DNA from: JASGCL01 sp965262775
GTDB taxonomy: Bacteria > Pseudomonadota > Alphaproteobacteria > JASGCL01
Direction of reading: 5' to 3'
Length of the DNA stretch: 64,000 nucleotides
NCBI GenBank assembly: GCA_965262775.1
Contig: CBDHFT010000007.1
Coordinates: 62,001 to 126,000, forward strand
Position numbers and translations under genes: made by a program. Shown here in pieces: positions 26,042 to 34,954 of the stretch. The stretch's first letter is position 1, and each line of letters begins with the position of its first letter. The notes under the pieces are model-generated. The model ran no database searches. It was not told where the DNA came from and saw nothing but the letters and a program-made list of their open reading frames with translations.

Positions 26042-26836
26042 CTAGCCTTGCCAAATATACCAATCATCCCATTGGGATATTTTTTCTAGAACCCTTTTGT
26101 AACCTTTCGATGACAATAAATTATATATGTCATCGCGCGCGGGCGTGTAATTATGCTCACAAGTTATAACATTGAAGCGGTATTGCGAAAAATCGAAGGC
26201 CTGCAAGATAGACAATTCGCTGCCCTCGGTGTCGATGGATAAATAATCTATGACCGATGGCGCATTGTATTTTTTACAAAGGTCTAACAGGGAGATGCTA
26301 TTCACAAAATATTTTTTCCCCTTGTCCCTCGCGGCGCGGTGGATATCGTCGGCACCAATACTATCTATTGCTGATAATTCCTTGGCTTCGACTTCATTAA
26401 ACAATAATTCTTTTCCTGTTTCTGTCCAAACACAATCTGTTTCGATAAAAACTTTATCGCCACCTCGTTGGCGGAACAAAGCCTCGTGCCACGCCTTAGC
26501 AGGCTCCGCCAAAATGCCGCGCCAATCGAAGTTTTTTTCTAACAGATAACTGTTGCTTAATTCTACTCCATCGGTTGCGCCAAATTCAATGAAGAATCCG
26601 TTCTTTTTAAAACCACATTGGCTTAAAACAAATAGGTCTTGAGCTATTTGACTTTTCGAAGCCATCATATAGGGTAGTAGTTTATGGCTTTGTTCTGGCG
26701 TCAAATGACTTGCCACGCCCAATGCAAAACTTATCCTGTTAATATTTTCGGGGTATTTTTTTACTTGCTGCCAATCGCTATATTTCATTTTGACAGAAAC
26801 GATATCCTCAGCGGTTAAATCTCTCGTCCCATTCAT
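26042..26836 (-). CDS. FkbM-family methyltransferase
   Basis: 264 residues. From about 80 the FkbM pattern appears: FFIEFGATDGVELSNSYLLE (SAM-binding motif I), WRGILAEPAKAW (acidic residue at the end of strand 2), DYLSIDTEGSELSILQAFDF, the FkbM signature with the conserved Asp-x-Glu-Gly-x-Glu, and VITCEHNYTP. FkbM enzymes methylate hydroxyl groups of sugars or polyketides; in bacteria they often belong to surface glycans. It sits 35 bases downstream of the MttB-like gene on the same strand, an unusual partner. N-terminal 75 residues are not assigned. Confidence 0.85.
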   Translation of the reverse strand: MNGTRDLTAEDIVSVKMKYSDWQQVKKYPENINRISFALGVASHLTPEQSHKLLPYMMASKSQIAQDLFVLSQCGFKKNGFFIEFGATDGVELSNSYLLEKNFDWRGILAEPAKAWHEALFRQRGGDKVFIETDCVWTETGKELLFNEVEAKELSAIDSIGADDIHRAARDKGKKYFVNSISLLDLCKKYNAPSVIDYLSIDTEGSELSILQAFDFSQYRFNVITCEHNYTPARDDIYNLLSSKGYKRVLEKISQWDDWYIWQG

Positions 26837-26871
26837 GCTGCGCCTTTTTATTTTTTATTCACCCATGGTTT

Positions 26872-28416
26872 TTAAATATTGGAATCGGGAACAGCGTCTT
26901 TCTTTTGCTTGATATAGGCAAGAATAGCCTCGTCCTTGGCTGGGTCTAACGCGGGCGCGTGGTCGGGGTATTCCTTCAACATTTTTTTAACCAATTTGTT
27001 GGCGCGCATTGTTAAATCTTGCTCGCCCTCGGCCAGCCACTGTTCAAAACTATTGTTGTCGGCTATGGGCGAACGGTAAAAGGCCGTTTCATAATTGGCT
27101 TGGGTATGTTCACAGCCCAAGAAATGCCCACCATGCTTCACTTCATAAATGGCTCCCATCGCCTGCTGGTTGGCATCGGGGGTAACGCCCTGCAACATTT
27201 TTCCTATCATCAGGGCTTGGTCGGCATCCATAACAAATTTTTCATAGGAAGCCGAAAGCCCCCCTTCTAACCAACCCGCGGTATGCAACATGAAATTCAC
27301 CCCCGCCAGTGCGGCCGTTTGCAATGTATTGGCCGATTCATAACCAGCCTGCGCATCGGTTATTTTTGAACCATTTAAGCCGCCGCCCGAACGAAATGGC
27401 ACGCCCAAACGTCGCGCCAATTGCGCCGCGCCATATAACACCAAAGAAGATTCGGGGCCACCAAAGGTGGGCGCACCCGATTGCATCGAAATGGTCGAAG
27501 AAAAAGTACCAAACACCACGGGCGCGCCCGGGCGCACCAATTGCGTCAGGGCAATCCCCGCCAAACATTCGGCATAAAGTTGAGTCAAGGTGCCCATCAC
27601 CGAAACGGGGCTCATCGCCCCCGAAAGAATGAATGGCGAAATCACGGTTGCTTGGTTATTGCGGGCATAAACCTTCAAGGCGGCAAGCATCGTGCCGTCA
27701 AACACCAAAGGAGAATTGGCGTTGATAAGATTGATAACCACGCAGTTTTTATCCACGAATTCGGCACCAAACAAAATTTTGCACATTTCCACGGTGTCTT
27801 CGGCGCGTTCCCCCGCGGTCACCGAACCCATGAATGGCTTATCGCTATACTTCATATGGCTATAAACCATGTCGAGGTGTCGCTTGTTGACGGGCAAATC
27901 GACGGGCTCGCATACCGTGCCGCCCGAATGATGGATGCCAGGCGACAAATAAGCCAATTTTATAAAATTACGAAAATCTTCTATCGTGCCATAACGTCTG
28001 CCCTTATCAAGGTCGCGCACGAAGGGCGAACCATAATTGGGCACCAAGACCATATTTTTGCCACCAATTTGCACATTGCGTTCGGGGTTACGCGCATATT
28101 GGGTAAATTCTTTGGGGGCGGTTTTTTGAATGATGCCTTTTAAAAACCCAGGCTCGAAATGCACCTTATCGCCCTTAACATCCGCGCCTGCTTTTTTCCA
28201 AATTTCAAGGCTTTCGGGGTCGTCACGAAATTCAATCCCCAATTCTTTCAAAATTTTATCGGCGTTGGCTTCTATAATAATTAATACTTCATCGGAAAAT
28301 GGGTCATAGGTTGGGATAGCCCGCGTTATGTAGGCTGGGTAATGCAAGGCTGAACCCGCCGCCCGTGCCGCGGTGCGTGCGCCCCGACCTCGTCTTTTAT
28401 TTTCCTGTTCGCTCAT
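26872..28416 (-). CDS. MttB-like (COG5598) methylamine methyltransferase homologue without pyrrolysine
   Basis: 514 residues from the ATG at 28416 (MSEQENKRRGRGARTAARA); the frame is open upstream to 28551 but those residues are unlike the family. The rest matches the trimethylamine/glycine-betaine methyltransferase family: HFEPGFLKGIIQ, VPNYGSPFVRDLDKGRR, SPFILSGAMSPVSVMGTLTQ and APTFGGPESSLVLYGAAQLA. There is no in-frame amber codon, so it belongs to the non-pyrrolysine branch, which includes MtgB. The TIM barrel would pass a methyl group from a quaternary amine to a corrinoid protein; no corrinoid-binding MttC gene is next to it. Upstream of FkbM. Divergent from the ligase gene at 28780 across 363 bases. 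Confidence 0.92.
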   Translation of the reverse strand: MSEQENKRRGRGARTAARAAGSALHYPAYITRAIPTYDPFSDEVLIIIEANADKILKELGIEFRDDPESLEIWKKAGADVKGDKVHFEPGFLKGIIQKTAPKEFTQYARNPERNVQIGGKNMVLVPNYGSPFVRDLDKGRRYGTIEDFRNFIKLAYLSPGIHHSGGTVCEPVDLPVNKRHLDMVYSHMKYSDKPFMGSVTAGERAEDTVEMCKILFGAEFVDKNCVVINLINANSPLVFDGTMLAALKVYARNNQATVISPFILSGAMSPVSVMGTLTQLYAECLAGIALTQLVRPGAPVVFGTFSSTISMQSGAPTFGGPESSLVLYGAAQLARRLGVPFRSGGGLNGSKITDAQAGYESANTLQTAALAGVNFMLHTAGWLEGGLSASYEKFVMDADQALMIGKMLQGVTPDANQQAMGAIYEVKHGGHFLGCEHTQANYETAFYRSPIADNNSFEQWLAEGEQDLTMRANKLVKKMLKEYPDHAPALDPAKDEAILAYIKQKKDAVPDSNI

Positions 28417-28779
28417 GCCCAAGTGTTTGCAATAATTTCTAAAAAATTGCAAGTTCAATTCTAAGGTTTTTTTTACAATTTCATTGCCTTTTTTTGTGCT
28501 TTTTCTGCCATGGCGTGCAAATTTTTTTATTAAAATGAAATTGGCAACCATCGCTGGTTTTCACCGCTCATTGCTCGCTAACAAATGATGGATAAATTGT
28601 AATATTAATATAATTATTTTTCTTGCTTTAAGATTGTAAGATAACTATAAAACGCTACAATCGTATATTTTTTCTATAATTAATAAACTCTTTCAATTAA
28701 TACAAAAAATAATATAATTGGTAATAGTTGCTTATTGCTATTTGCTATGTTATATTTTGAAAAATTTTTTAGGTGATGG
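28417..28779. other. 363-base divergent intergenic region
   Basis: Between the MttB-like gene (leftward) and the glutamine-synthetase-like gene (rightward). Bases 28590-28770 are strongly AT-rich with many ATAATTAAT-like blocks, so promoters for both sides are likely, but no clear consensus pair or palindrome was found. A GGTG-type ribosome binding site sits close before the ATG at 28780. Confidence 0.5.
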
Positions 28780-30291
28780 ATGACAAAACAAAAAACTGAT
28801 GATGCAAGTTGGAAACTTTATTTTAAAACAGGACAAATATTACAAGAAGCCTTAAAGGCCGAACGTAATAACACCGCGATTAAGATAACCGAAGCCAAAA
28901 AATCCCATCCGCGTCTTTCTTCGATTGATGTTTTATTCCCAACCTATTCTGGGCATTTGCGGGGCAAACGCATAACCGCCCATGATTTTGATTCCATCGC
29001 CAAGGGCGGGATTCATATTCCTATTTCTATTTCTTTGCTTGATTTTGCTGGCGCCAATTGCGCCTTTTTACCCCAGGGTAATGAAGATGCCGACCCTGAT
29101 TGTTTGTGGGAACCCATAGCCGACAGTTTTCATTATGTGCCCTGGGCCAATGAATATATCCATGATAAGCATGGCAATGTAACCCTGGGCGGCGAGCGGG
29201 CGCAAATTTTGGGCCGCCACACCATGCCCAACGGCGATCCTGCCCCTGGCGACCCACGGCATATCCTTGCTAAGCAATTGGAATCATTTGCCGAATTGGG
29301 CTTGTCCCCCGCCATGGCGATGGAATTTGAATTTTACCTTTGCAGGATGGCTCTTGATAAGGAAGGCCGCCCGCAAATGGCATCCTACAGCAAATCTGGC
29401 CAGCCGCCGCTCGATATACATTGTAACGATATGTTGGATATGGATAGTTTTGATGCCGTGCTGTCCGAAATGACCGCCACCTTGGAGGCTCAAGGCATGC
29501 ACCCCCTCTGCGCCACCAAAGAATACTCGCCTGGTCAATATGAAGTTAATTTACCCTACGATACCGATGTTATGCGCCTCTGCGACCAGGCCCTCTTATA
29601 CCGCCGCGTTATAAAATCGGTGGCAAAAAAACATGGTTTGAATGCCACCTTCATGTCCAAACCCTTCGCCAATTTTGCGGGTTCGGGTCTTCATGTTCAT
29701 ATCAGCCTGTTTGACCAGCAGGGCAAAAATATATTTGAAAAGGGTTTAGACGAAAATAACAAACCCTTGGTGAACGATAATCTCCTTCATACCATTGGCG
29801 GCGCTATGAAACATACCAAGGATTTGATGGTGTTATTATGCCCGACCAGCAATTCTTATAGACGTTTTATGCTTTATGGTGCCTATGCCCCCATCAATTC
29901 CTCTTGGAATATTGATGACCGCTCGGTGGCATTCCGCATCCCCCTGTCTGACGCACGCAACACCCGTTTGGAATATCGTATTGCTGGGTCGGACGCCAAT
30001 CCCTACTTTGTTTGCGCGGCTTTGCTGGCGGCGGTGAAGGACGGCCTGGTTAATAAAATTACCCCACCCGCCCACGCCAAGGTTACCCAAGGTCGCGGCA
30101 TGGATAACAAACCTGACTTCCCATTTTATTGGTATGAAGCCATAGAAAACTTTCACCGTTCGGAATTTGCCAAAAAAGCATTTGGGGAAGAGCATCATGA
30201 AAGGCTTTATAAATTTCACCTCAGTGAATTTCATGGCTACCATTCTTTCCAATCGCGGCTTGATATCACGCGGTATTTTTTCCATATGTAG
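28780..30291 (+). CDS. Glutamine synthetase-like ligase (GlnT/PuuA group)
   Basis: 503 residues, type I-like glutamine synthetase catalytic fold. MAMEFEFYLCRM carries the metal-binding Glu residues, GQYEVNL the glutamate-site Glu, SGLHVHISL the N2 metal His, NSYRRFM the Asn-x-x-x-Arg substrate Arg block, and FRIPLSDARNTRLEYRIAGSDANPYF the R-x-E-x-R region. The N-terminal domain is long and diverges from classical GlnA, and the adenylylation Tyr loop is not recognisable. This group includes gamma-glutamylputrescine and gamma-glutamylmethylamide synthetases. With PotD-like proteins, an omega-aminotransferase and an MttB-like gene in the same window, ligation of glutamate to an amine is the best guess. 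The true substrate is open. Confidence 0.87.
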   Translation: MTKQKTDDASWKLYFKTGQILQEALKAERNNTAIKITEAKKSHPRLSSIDVLFPTYSGHLRGKRITAHDFDSIAKGGIHIPISISLLDFAGANCAFLPQGNEDADPDCLWEPIADSFHYVPWANEYIHDKHGNVTLGGERAQILGRHTMPNGDPAPGDPRHILAKQLESFAELGLSPAMAMEFEFYLCRMALDKEGRPQMASYSKSGQPPLDIHCNDMLDMDSFDAVLSEMTATLEAQGMHPLCATKEYSPGQYEVNLPYDTDVMRLCDQALLYRRVIKSVAKKHGLNATFMSKPFANFAGSGLHVHISLFDQQGKNIFEKGLDENNKPLVNDNLLHTIGGAMKHTKDLMVLLCPTSNSYRRFMLYGAYAPINSSWNIDDRSVAFRIPLSDARNTRLEYRIAGSDANPYFVCAALLAAVKDGLVNKITPPAHAKVTQGRGMDNKPDFPFYWYEAIENFHRSEFAKKAFGEEHHERLYKFHLSEFHGYHSFQSRLDITRYFFHM

Positions 30292-30377
30292 GTTAACCCG
30301 CAAGCCAAACTTCAGCACAATATTTTTTGCGACCTGCTTGCGCTTCGTTGTGCGCCCCGCGCTTCTTAAGGGATGAT

Positions 30378-30761
30378 TTAACGCCGCTTGAATAGCCCGC
30401 GTATCACAAACAAACCCAATAATAACAATAGAATGGGCGATAACCACAAACCCCAGGTTAAAATGTCAAACGGCGGGCGAAAGAATATCGCATCGCCATA
30501 ACGCACGCGCAAAAAATCCCTGACCTCCTGCTCCGACCTGCCTGCTGCAAATTGCTGGTTGATGGCGTCGCGCAGGTTATTGGCAAAGGGCGACGAGGAT
30601 GTAGCCAGCGATTCCCCAGCGCACACCAAACAACGAACCTCGTTCAAAAATCTATCTACCGACTGCTGGTCAACCCTATCCGTCATGTTTTGGGCATAAA
30701 CAACTGGCGCAAGCCAGCAGTGAATAAGCAAAAAAACCAAACCAATTTTTTTTATTGCCAT
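30378..30761 (-). CDS. ccmH: Cytochrome c biogenesis protein CcmH (CcmL-type)
   Basis: 127 residues. A leader peptide (IGLVFLLIHCWLAPVVYA) precedes a periplasmic part with the CxxC motif in RCLVCAGESLATSSS, corresponding to LRCxxCQ of the family, then DFLRVRYGDAIFFRPPF and a C-terminal helix TWGLWLSPILLLLLGLFVI with a basic tail. It reduces apocytochrome c before haem ligation. The start overlaps the end of ccmG by 10 bases on the same strand, so the two are translationally linked. Confidence 0.94.
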   Translation of the reverse strand: MAIKKIGLVFLLIHCWLAPVVYAQNMTDRVDQQSVDRFLNEVRCLVCAGESLATSSSPFANNLRDAINQQFAAGRSEQEVRDFLRVRYGDAIFFRPPFDILTWGLWLSPILLLLLGLFVIRGLFKRR

Positions 30762-31333
30762 TTTTTTATTTCATTTATAATTTCATCTTGGTCTTTATCG
30801 CTCAACAACGGGCCAATTTTTCGAAAACGAACAATGCCATCTTTATCCACCAAGTAAGTTTCGGGCACGCCAATCAACCCCAACTCTATCATCGCTTTGC
30901 CGTTTGTGTCGGCCAGCAATATATCAAATGGATTACCATTTGTTTTCAAAAAACGCTCGGCCTCCACCTGCTTATCTTGCCAATTAATCCCAACCACCAA
31001 AACATTATAGGCTTGCAGTTGCGGCTTTATCTCATTCAAGACAGGCATTTCGGCAATACAAGGTGCGCACCAACTGGCAAAAACATTAATCAACAATGGT
31101 CGTTTTTTTTCGACCAATTGCGCGGTTGATATTTTTTTATCCGCCGCCGCATTGCCAAATGCAGAAAAAACCATGGGGGGCAACGGTTGATTCAAACGTG
31201 CAAAATTAACCGTCACATTGCTATTGTTGGGAATTTTATCGGAATGAAGCCCACGCCAAAAAATCCCCAGCAGCAACCCAATTGCTAAGGGTAATAGGAC
31301 AAGCATAAGATATTTTTTCATATTTTTTCTCAA
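30752..31333 (-). CDS. ccmG: Thiol:disulfide interchange protein CcmG/DsbE
   Basis: 193 residues. One N-terminal membrane anchor (YLMLVLLPLAIGLLLGIFW) and a periplasmic thioredoxin-like domain with the active site ASWCAPCIAEMPVL, YNVLVVGINWQD, GVPETYLVDKDGIVRF with the cis-Pro. Typical CcmG length. It keeps apocytochrome c or CcmH reduced for haem attachment. In operon with ccmH; the other ccm genes are not in the window. Confidence 0.95.
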   Translation of the reverse strand: MRKNMKKYLMLVLLPLAIGLLLGIFWRGLHSDKIPNNSNVTVNFARLNQPLPPMVFSAFGNAAADKKISTAQLVEKKRPLLINVFASWCAPCIAEMPVLNEIKPQLQAYNVLVVGINWQDKQVEAERFLKTNGNPFDILLADTNGKAMIELGLIGVPETYLVDKDGIVRFRKIGPLLSDKDQDEIINEIKKWQ

Positions 31334-31581
31334 TTAATGTTAGGCGTCATCTCATGTTAATTTATGGCCACATTGTATTTATATAAGCACATGCTAATTT
31401 TAAGTTGTTAATGATATCGAATCACTTTAAAGCAAATCAACAGCCACGCTACAAAATATAGAAGAATAAACATTGAAGCAAGCTTAAAGAATTGATAAGA
31501 ATAATACCAACCTTGAAAGCAATATATCACCAGCCTTTATTTATCTTGTAAATAACAACCTTTATTGTCATATAAAAAATT
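31334..31581. other. 248-base AT-rich gap with the ccmG and mreC promoters
   Basis: Divergent gap between ccmG and mreC. Very AT-rich with several possible -10 boxes (TATAT, TATAAA) but no clear -35/-10 pair. No gene or stem-loop seen. Confidence 0.4.
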
Positions 31582-32505
31582 ATGCTATTTGGAAAAAAAC
31601 AAATTGTTATCAAACGTCGGGGCTATGGCTCGGCGTCGCGTGGCGGGGTGCAATGGTTGAAATGGTTTTTTGACCATGGCGGGTTTTGGACATATCTGTT
31701 GCTTGCCGTCATCGTCGTTTTCGCTAGCGATAACCGTGTTTCACCCCATGATGACAACACCGATTCAACCAACGCGCAAATGCTTAGCCACAGCGATGCC
31801 CCCACCAACAAAAACGACGGCATAGCCCTTATCCCTAGCTTATTATCTCTGACCCAGGTTTTAACCAGCAACATTGGGCAAAGCAGTGGCGATTTTGTCA
31901 TCTATTTGGGTAATCTGATTTACGCCAACGAACAAAACAGAAAATTACGCCAAGAATTAGCGGATTATAATTTGTTGAAGCAGCAAATTATCGCCTTGCA
32001 ACATGAAAACCTCGAACTAAGCAAGTTGCTAAAATTTCAACCAAGCAAAACGGGTGGCGATTATGTTACGGCGCGCATCATTGGCGATGCTGGCACCTCG
32101 GGTCGTCAAACATGGCTTATTAACCGCGGCAGCCGCGATGGTATATCCAAGGGATCTTTTGCTGTCGGTGATGTTGGGTTGATTGGGGTAGTGGTGGAGG
32201 TTAGCAACAATAGCGCAAGAATCTTACGCCTTTCCGACCCCAATTTTTACCTGCCCGTTACCGTGGCCGACCGTAAATTTCGCGCGGTGTTACGCGGCAA
32301 CAACACCCCTATTGCAATTTTGGATTATTTTGATGGTTTAGAACGCCCCGCCATTGGCGACGTAGTGGTGAGCACGGGTAGCGGCGGGAATTTCCCACCA
32401 TTTTTACCCATTGGCACTATTTATGATAAAAAACTGGGTGAGGTTGGCGTGCTGATATTTGCCGAAAAAAATCCTCCCATCTATGTAAAAATTTATAAAC
32501 CCTAG
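31582..32505 (+). CDS. mreC: Rod shape-determining protein MreC
   Basis: 307 residues. A basic cytoplasmic start, a single membrane helix (WTYLLLAVIVVFASDNRV), a coiled coil around 115-150 (EQNRKLRQELADYNLLKQQI) and the conserved beta domain: ARIIGDAGTSGRQTWLINRGSRDGISKG, VGLIGVVVEVSNNSARILRLSDP and GDVVVSTGSGGNFPP. It is a periplasmic scaffold linking MreB to PBP2. First of mreC-mreD-mrdA-rodA; mreB is absent here and the genes leftwards are divergent, so the operon start lies in 31334-31581. Confidence 0.95.
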   Translation: MLFGKKQIVIKRRGYGSASRGGVQWLKWFFDHGGFWTYLLLAVIVVFASDNRVSPHDDNTDSTNAQMLSHSDAPTNKNDGIALIPSLLSLTQVLTSNIGQSSGDFVIYLGNLIYANEQNRKLRQELADYNLLKQQIIALQHENLELSKLLKFQPSKTGGDYVTARIIGDAGTSGRQTWLINRGSRDGISKGSFAVGDVGLIGVVVEVSNNSARILRLSDPNFYLPVTVADRKFRAVLRGNNTPIAILDYFDGLERPAIGDVVVSTGSGGNFPPFLPIGTIYDKKLGEVGVLIFAEKNPPIYVKIYKP

Positions 32506-32526
32506 AACCTTGTAAGGACGTATATT

Positions 32527-33033
32527 ATGAAATTAATTCTTTGGCACCCTCGATCCTACAGTCTATTCATACCCGCGCTGTTGGTTTTCCTCGCCATGAT
32601 GTTGGAAACCATGCCCTTTACCTTGGCGTTTTTTTCCTATATCAAACCTTGCTTATTTTTTATTTTTATATGGTATTTTCATTTTCATTATCCGCGCTAC
32701 CTGCCTTTATGGGCCATTTTTTTATTAGCCATTTTTTATGACATTGAAATGGGGCAACGCGTCGGTATAACCGCCCTTGCCCTCTGGGCAGCGCTTATCT
32801 ACCCACGTTTTTTCCGAAAGAATTTTTATGAACATCATGGGCTGGATTTTCTGATTAAATTTGCCTTCTGCTTGGCTCTTTATATGTTTAGCCAACAAGC
32901 CCTGATGGTTGCCTTCGGTGCGGGATGGCAAAATTGGGTGTTGGATATTAGTCGCTTCGCCACCAGTGTTATTATCACACCATTTCTCTGGCGTTATTTA
33001 TCATTTTTTGACAAATATATGTCGCGCATTTAA
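32527..33033 (+). CDS. mreD: Rod shape-determining protein MreD
   Basis: 168 residues, hydrophobic, with about five membrane segments: SLFIPALLVFLAMMLE, YIKPCLFFIFIWYFHFHYPRYLP and WAIFLLAIFYDIEMGQRVGITALAL carry the GxxxD-like block of the family. It sits 21 bases after mreC and 36 bases before mrdA. Integral partner of MreC and PBP2 in the elongasome. Confidence 0.93.
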   Translation: MKLILWHPRSYSLFIPALLVFLAMMLETMPFTLAFFSYIKPCLFFIFIWYFHFHYPRYLPLWAIFLLAIFYDIEMGQRVGITALALWAALIYPRFFRKNFYEHHGLDFLIKFAFCLALYMFSQQALMVAFGAGWQNWVLDISRFATSVIITPFLWRYLSFFDKYMSRI

Positions 33034-33069
33034 CCCCTCCCCCTTGCCAACCTTATTATATTATGTGTC

Positions 33070-34920
33070 ATGTTATTTGCCGAAGAAAAAGTTTTTGACA
33101 GGCGCATCGCGCTGCTACAGGGCGGCAGCCTCCTCATGGCGGGGGTGTTAACGCTACGTTTGGCCAATTTGCAAATTTTACGACGTAATTTTTATCGCAA
33201 AAAAGCCGATAACAATCGCATTCGCGTCATCCCGCTTATTCCTGAGCGCGGAAAAATATTAGATCGCTACGGCGATGTTTTGGCTGGTGCTATCAGGAAT
33301 TTTCGCATTGATTTTCTTGTCTCAGAAATAAAGAAAAACAATAGCTCCGAGATGGATCATATCGAAGCCTTTAATAAAATTGCCGCCGAATTAAAACTTA
33401 CCCCCGCCGCACGACAAAATATTTTATCGCGAGTCGACCTGACCAAGAAATTCTTCCCCGTAACTATCAAAGAAAATATCAGTTGGGATGAAATGGTGAA
33501 ATATCGCCAATCGATGCTGTTCCTTCCTGGTTTATTAATATCAGACAATTATCAACGGCTTTATCCTTATAAAGATAATTTTGCCCATATCGTTGGCTTG
33601 GTTGGTAACCCAACACCGTTCGAGGCAGAGCAAGATAAAGAATTAAAAATAGACGGATTAAAAAACGGAAAAAGCGGCATCGAAAAATGGAGCGATTTAA
33701 GATTACGCGGCAAGCCAGGCACCTTGAGTGCCGAGGTTGACGCCCACGGCACCCAAGTGCGCGACCTGGGGTCGGTGCAATCAAAGTCGGGCCGTTCGAT
33801 TCAAACCACGCTGGATGCCACCATCCAAAATGCCATGATGACGGCTTTAAAAAAACATCCTGTCACGGCGGGGGTGGTTATCAATGTTCAAAATGGCAAT
33901 GTTTTGGCGATGGGGTCATTGCCATCTTTTGACCCTAATATTTTTGTCAGCGGTGCCGTCCTGCCCAACGAATGGCAAAACATCAACAACAACGAGCTTT
34001 CCCCATTGCCAAATAGGGTTATCCAAGGTGCCTACCCCCCTGGCTCCACCGTGAAGCCGTTGGTGGCTATCAGCCTGCTACGCAATAACATCGACCGCGA
34101 AGAAACGGTAACCTGCCCAGGTTATTTTACGTTGGGCGAGCGGACCTTTAACTGTTGGAAGTCGGGCGGGCATGGCAAAATGAACATGTCGGATGCTATC
34201 AAATATTCTTGCGATGTTTATTTTTATACCATGTCGCTGCGGCTTGGCATTGAAAAAATATTTAGGGTATTTAGCGATTTTGGTTATGGCCGCAGCACCG
34301 GTTTTATTGATAAAAACGAACGGAATGGTTTTATCCCATCTGAAAGTTGGAAAATGAAAACTGTCAATGAACCCTGGTACGCGGGGGAGACTGTTATCCA
34401 CGCCGTCGGCCAGGGTTATTTGTTGGTAACGCCCCTGCAGATGGCGGTGGCGACCGCCGCCATTGCCAACGGCGGTAAGGTTGTAACCCCAGGCATCTTC
34501 CCCGAAAAACGCCCGAGCCGCGATGTAAATTATAACCCTGAGCATTTAGAATTTGTCCGCCATGCTATGTGGCGCGTGGTGAACGAAGACCACGGCACCG
34601 CTTTGGGAAGTCGTATTGATGTTCCCGAATTTGAAATGGCGGGTAAAACAGGCACGGCGCAGGTTCGCAAATTAAAGGAATGGGAAAAACAACGGGGTGC
34701 CGCGGCGCAATATGGTTCGGAATGGGCGTTGCGCGACCATGGTCTGTTTATGGGTTTTGCCCCCGCTGACAAACCACGTTATGCCGCCGCGGTGGTGATA
34801 GAACATGGCTTGGGTGGTGCTTTGGCCGCCGCGCCCGTCGTCCGTGCTACCCTGAACGCTGTTTATCAAGTGGAACAAAGCAAAAAATCATCGCAAGAAT
34901 CAACCGACGAACCAGCATAA
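33070..34920 (+). CDS. mrdA: Peptidoglycan transpeptidase PBP2
   Basis: 616 residues, a class B penicillin-binding protein. Cytoplasmic start and membrane helix, then the dimerisation domain (PERGKILDRYGDVLAG box 1), and the transpeptidase domain with active-site Ser326 and Lys329 in PPGSTVKPL, the S-x-N/D motif as SCDVYFY, and the KTGT triad at 526-529 in AGKTGTAQV. A C-terminal tail of Ser/Gln residues follows. It crosslinks side-wall peptidoglycan. Ends 34 bases before rodA. Confidence 0.97.
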   Translation: MLFAEEKVFDRRIALLQGGSLLMAGVLTLRLANLQILRRNFYRKKADNNRIRVIPLIPERGKILDRYGDVLAGAIRNFRIDFLVSEIKKNNSSEMDHIEAFNKIAAELKLTPAARQNILSRVDLTKKFFPVTIKENISWDEMVKYRQSMLFLPGLLISDNYQRLYPYKDNFAHIVGLVGNPTPFEAEQDKELKIDGLKNGKSGIEKWSDLRLRGKPGTLSAEVDAHGTQVRDLGSVQSKSGRSIQTTLDATIQNAMMTALKKHPVTAGVVINVQNGNVLAMGSLPSFDPNIFVSGAVLPNEWQNINNNELSPLPNRVIQGAYPPGSTVKPLVAISLLRNNIDREETVTCPGYFTLGERTFNCWKSGGHGKMNMSDAIKYSCDVYFYTMSLRLGIEKIFRVFSDFGYGRSTGFIDKNERNGFIPSESWKMKTVNEPWYAGETVIHAVGQGYLLVTPLQMAVATAAIANGGKVVTPGIFPEKRPSRDVNYNPEHLEFVRHAMWRVVNEDHGTALGSRIDVPEFEMAGKTGTAQVRKLKEWEKQRGAAAQYGSEWALRDHGLFMGFAPADKPRYAAAVVIEHGLGGALAAAPVVRATLNAVYQVEQSKKSSQESTDEPA

Positions 34921-34954
34921 AAAAAATACCCAACCAAAGAATTAGGAAAACATC

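Noticed and set aside
27481..28143. 220-residue open frame opposite the MttB-like gene
   Set aside because: It is antisense to a clear conserved gene; the translation is His/Arg-rich and has no family motif.
26872..28551. Pyrrolysine-containing MttB
   Set aside because: No in-frame TAG interrupts the barrel, so this is the non-pyrrolysine type. No pyl genes were seen.
28552..28779. Riboswitch or other structured RNA before the ligase gene
   Set aside because: The sequence is almost pure A/T without conserved core motifs of known riboswitches.
29836..30447. 203-residue leftward frame over the ligase gene
   Set aside because: Overlaps a gene with all glutamine synthetase motifs in the right frame; composition is that of an antisense frame.
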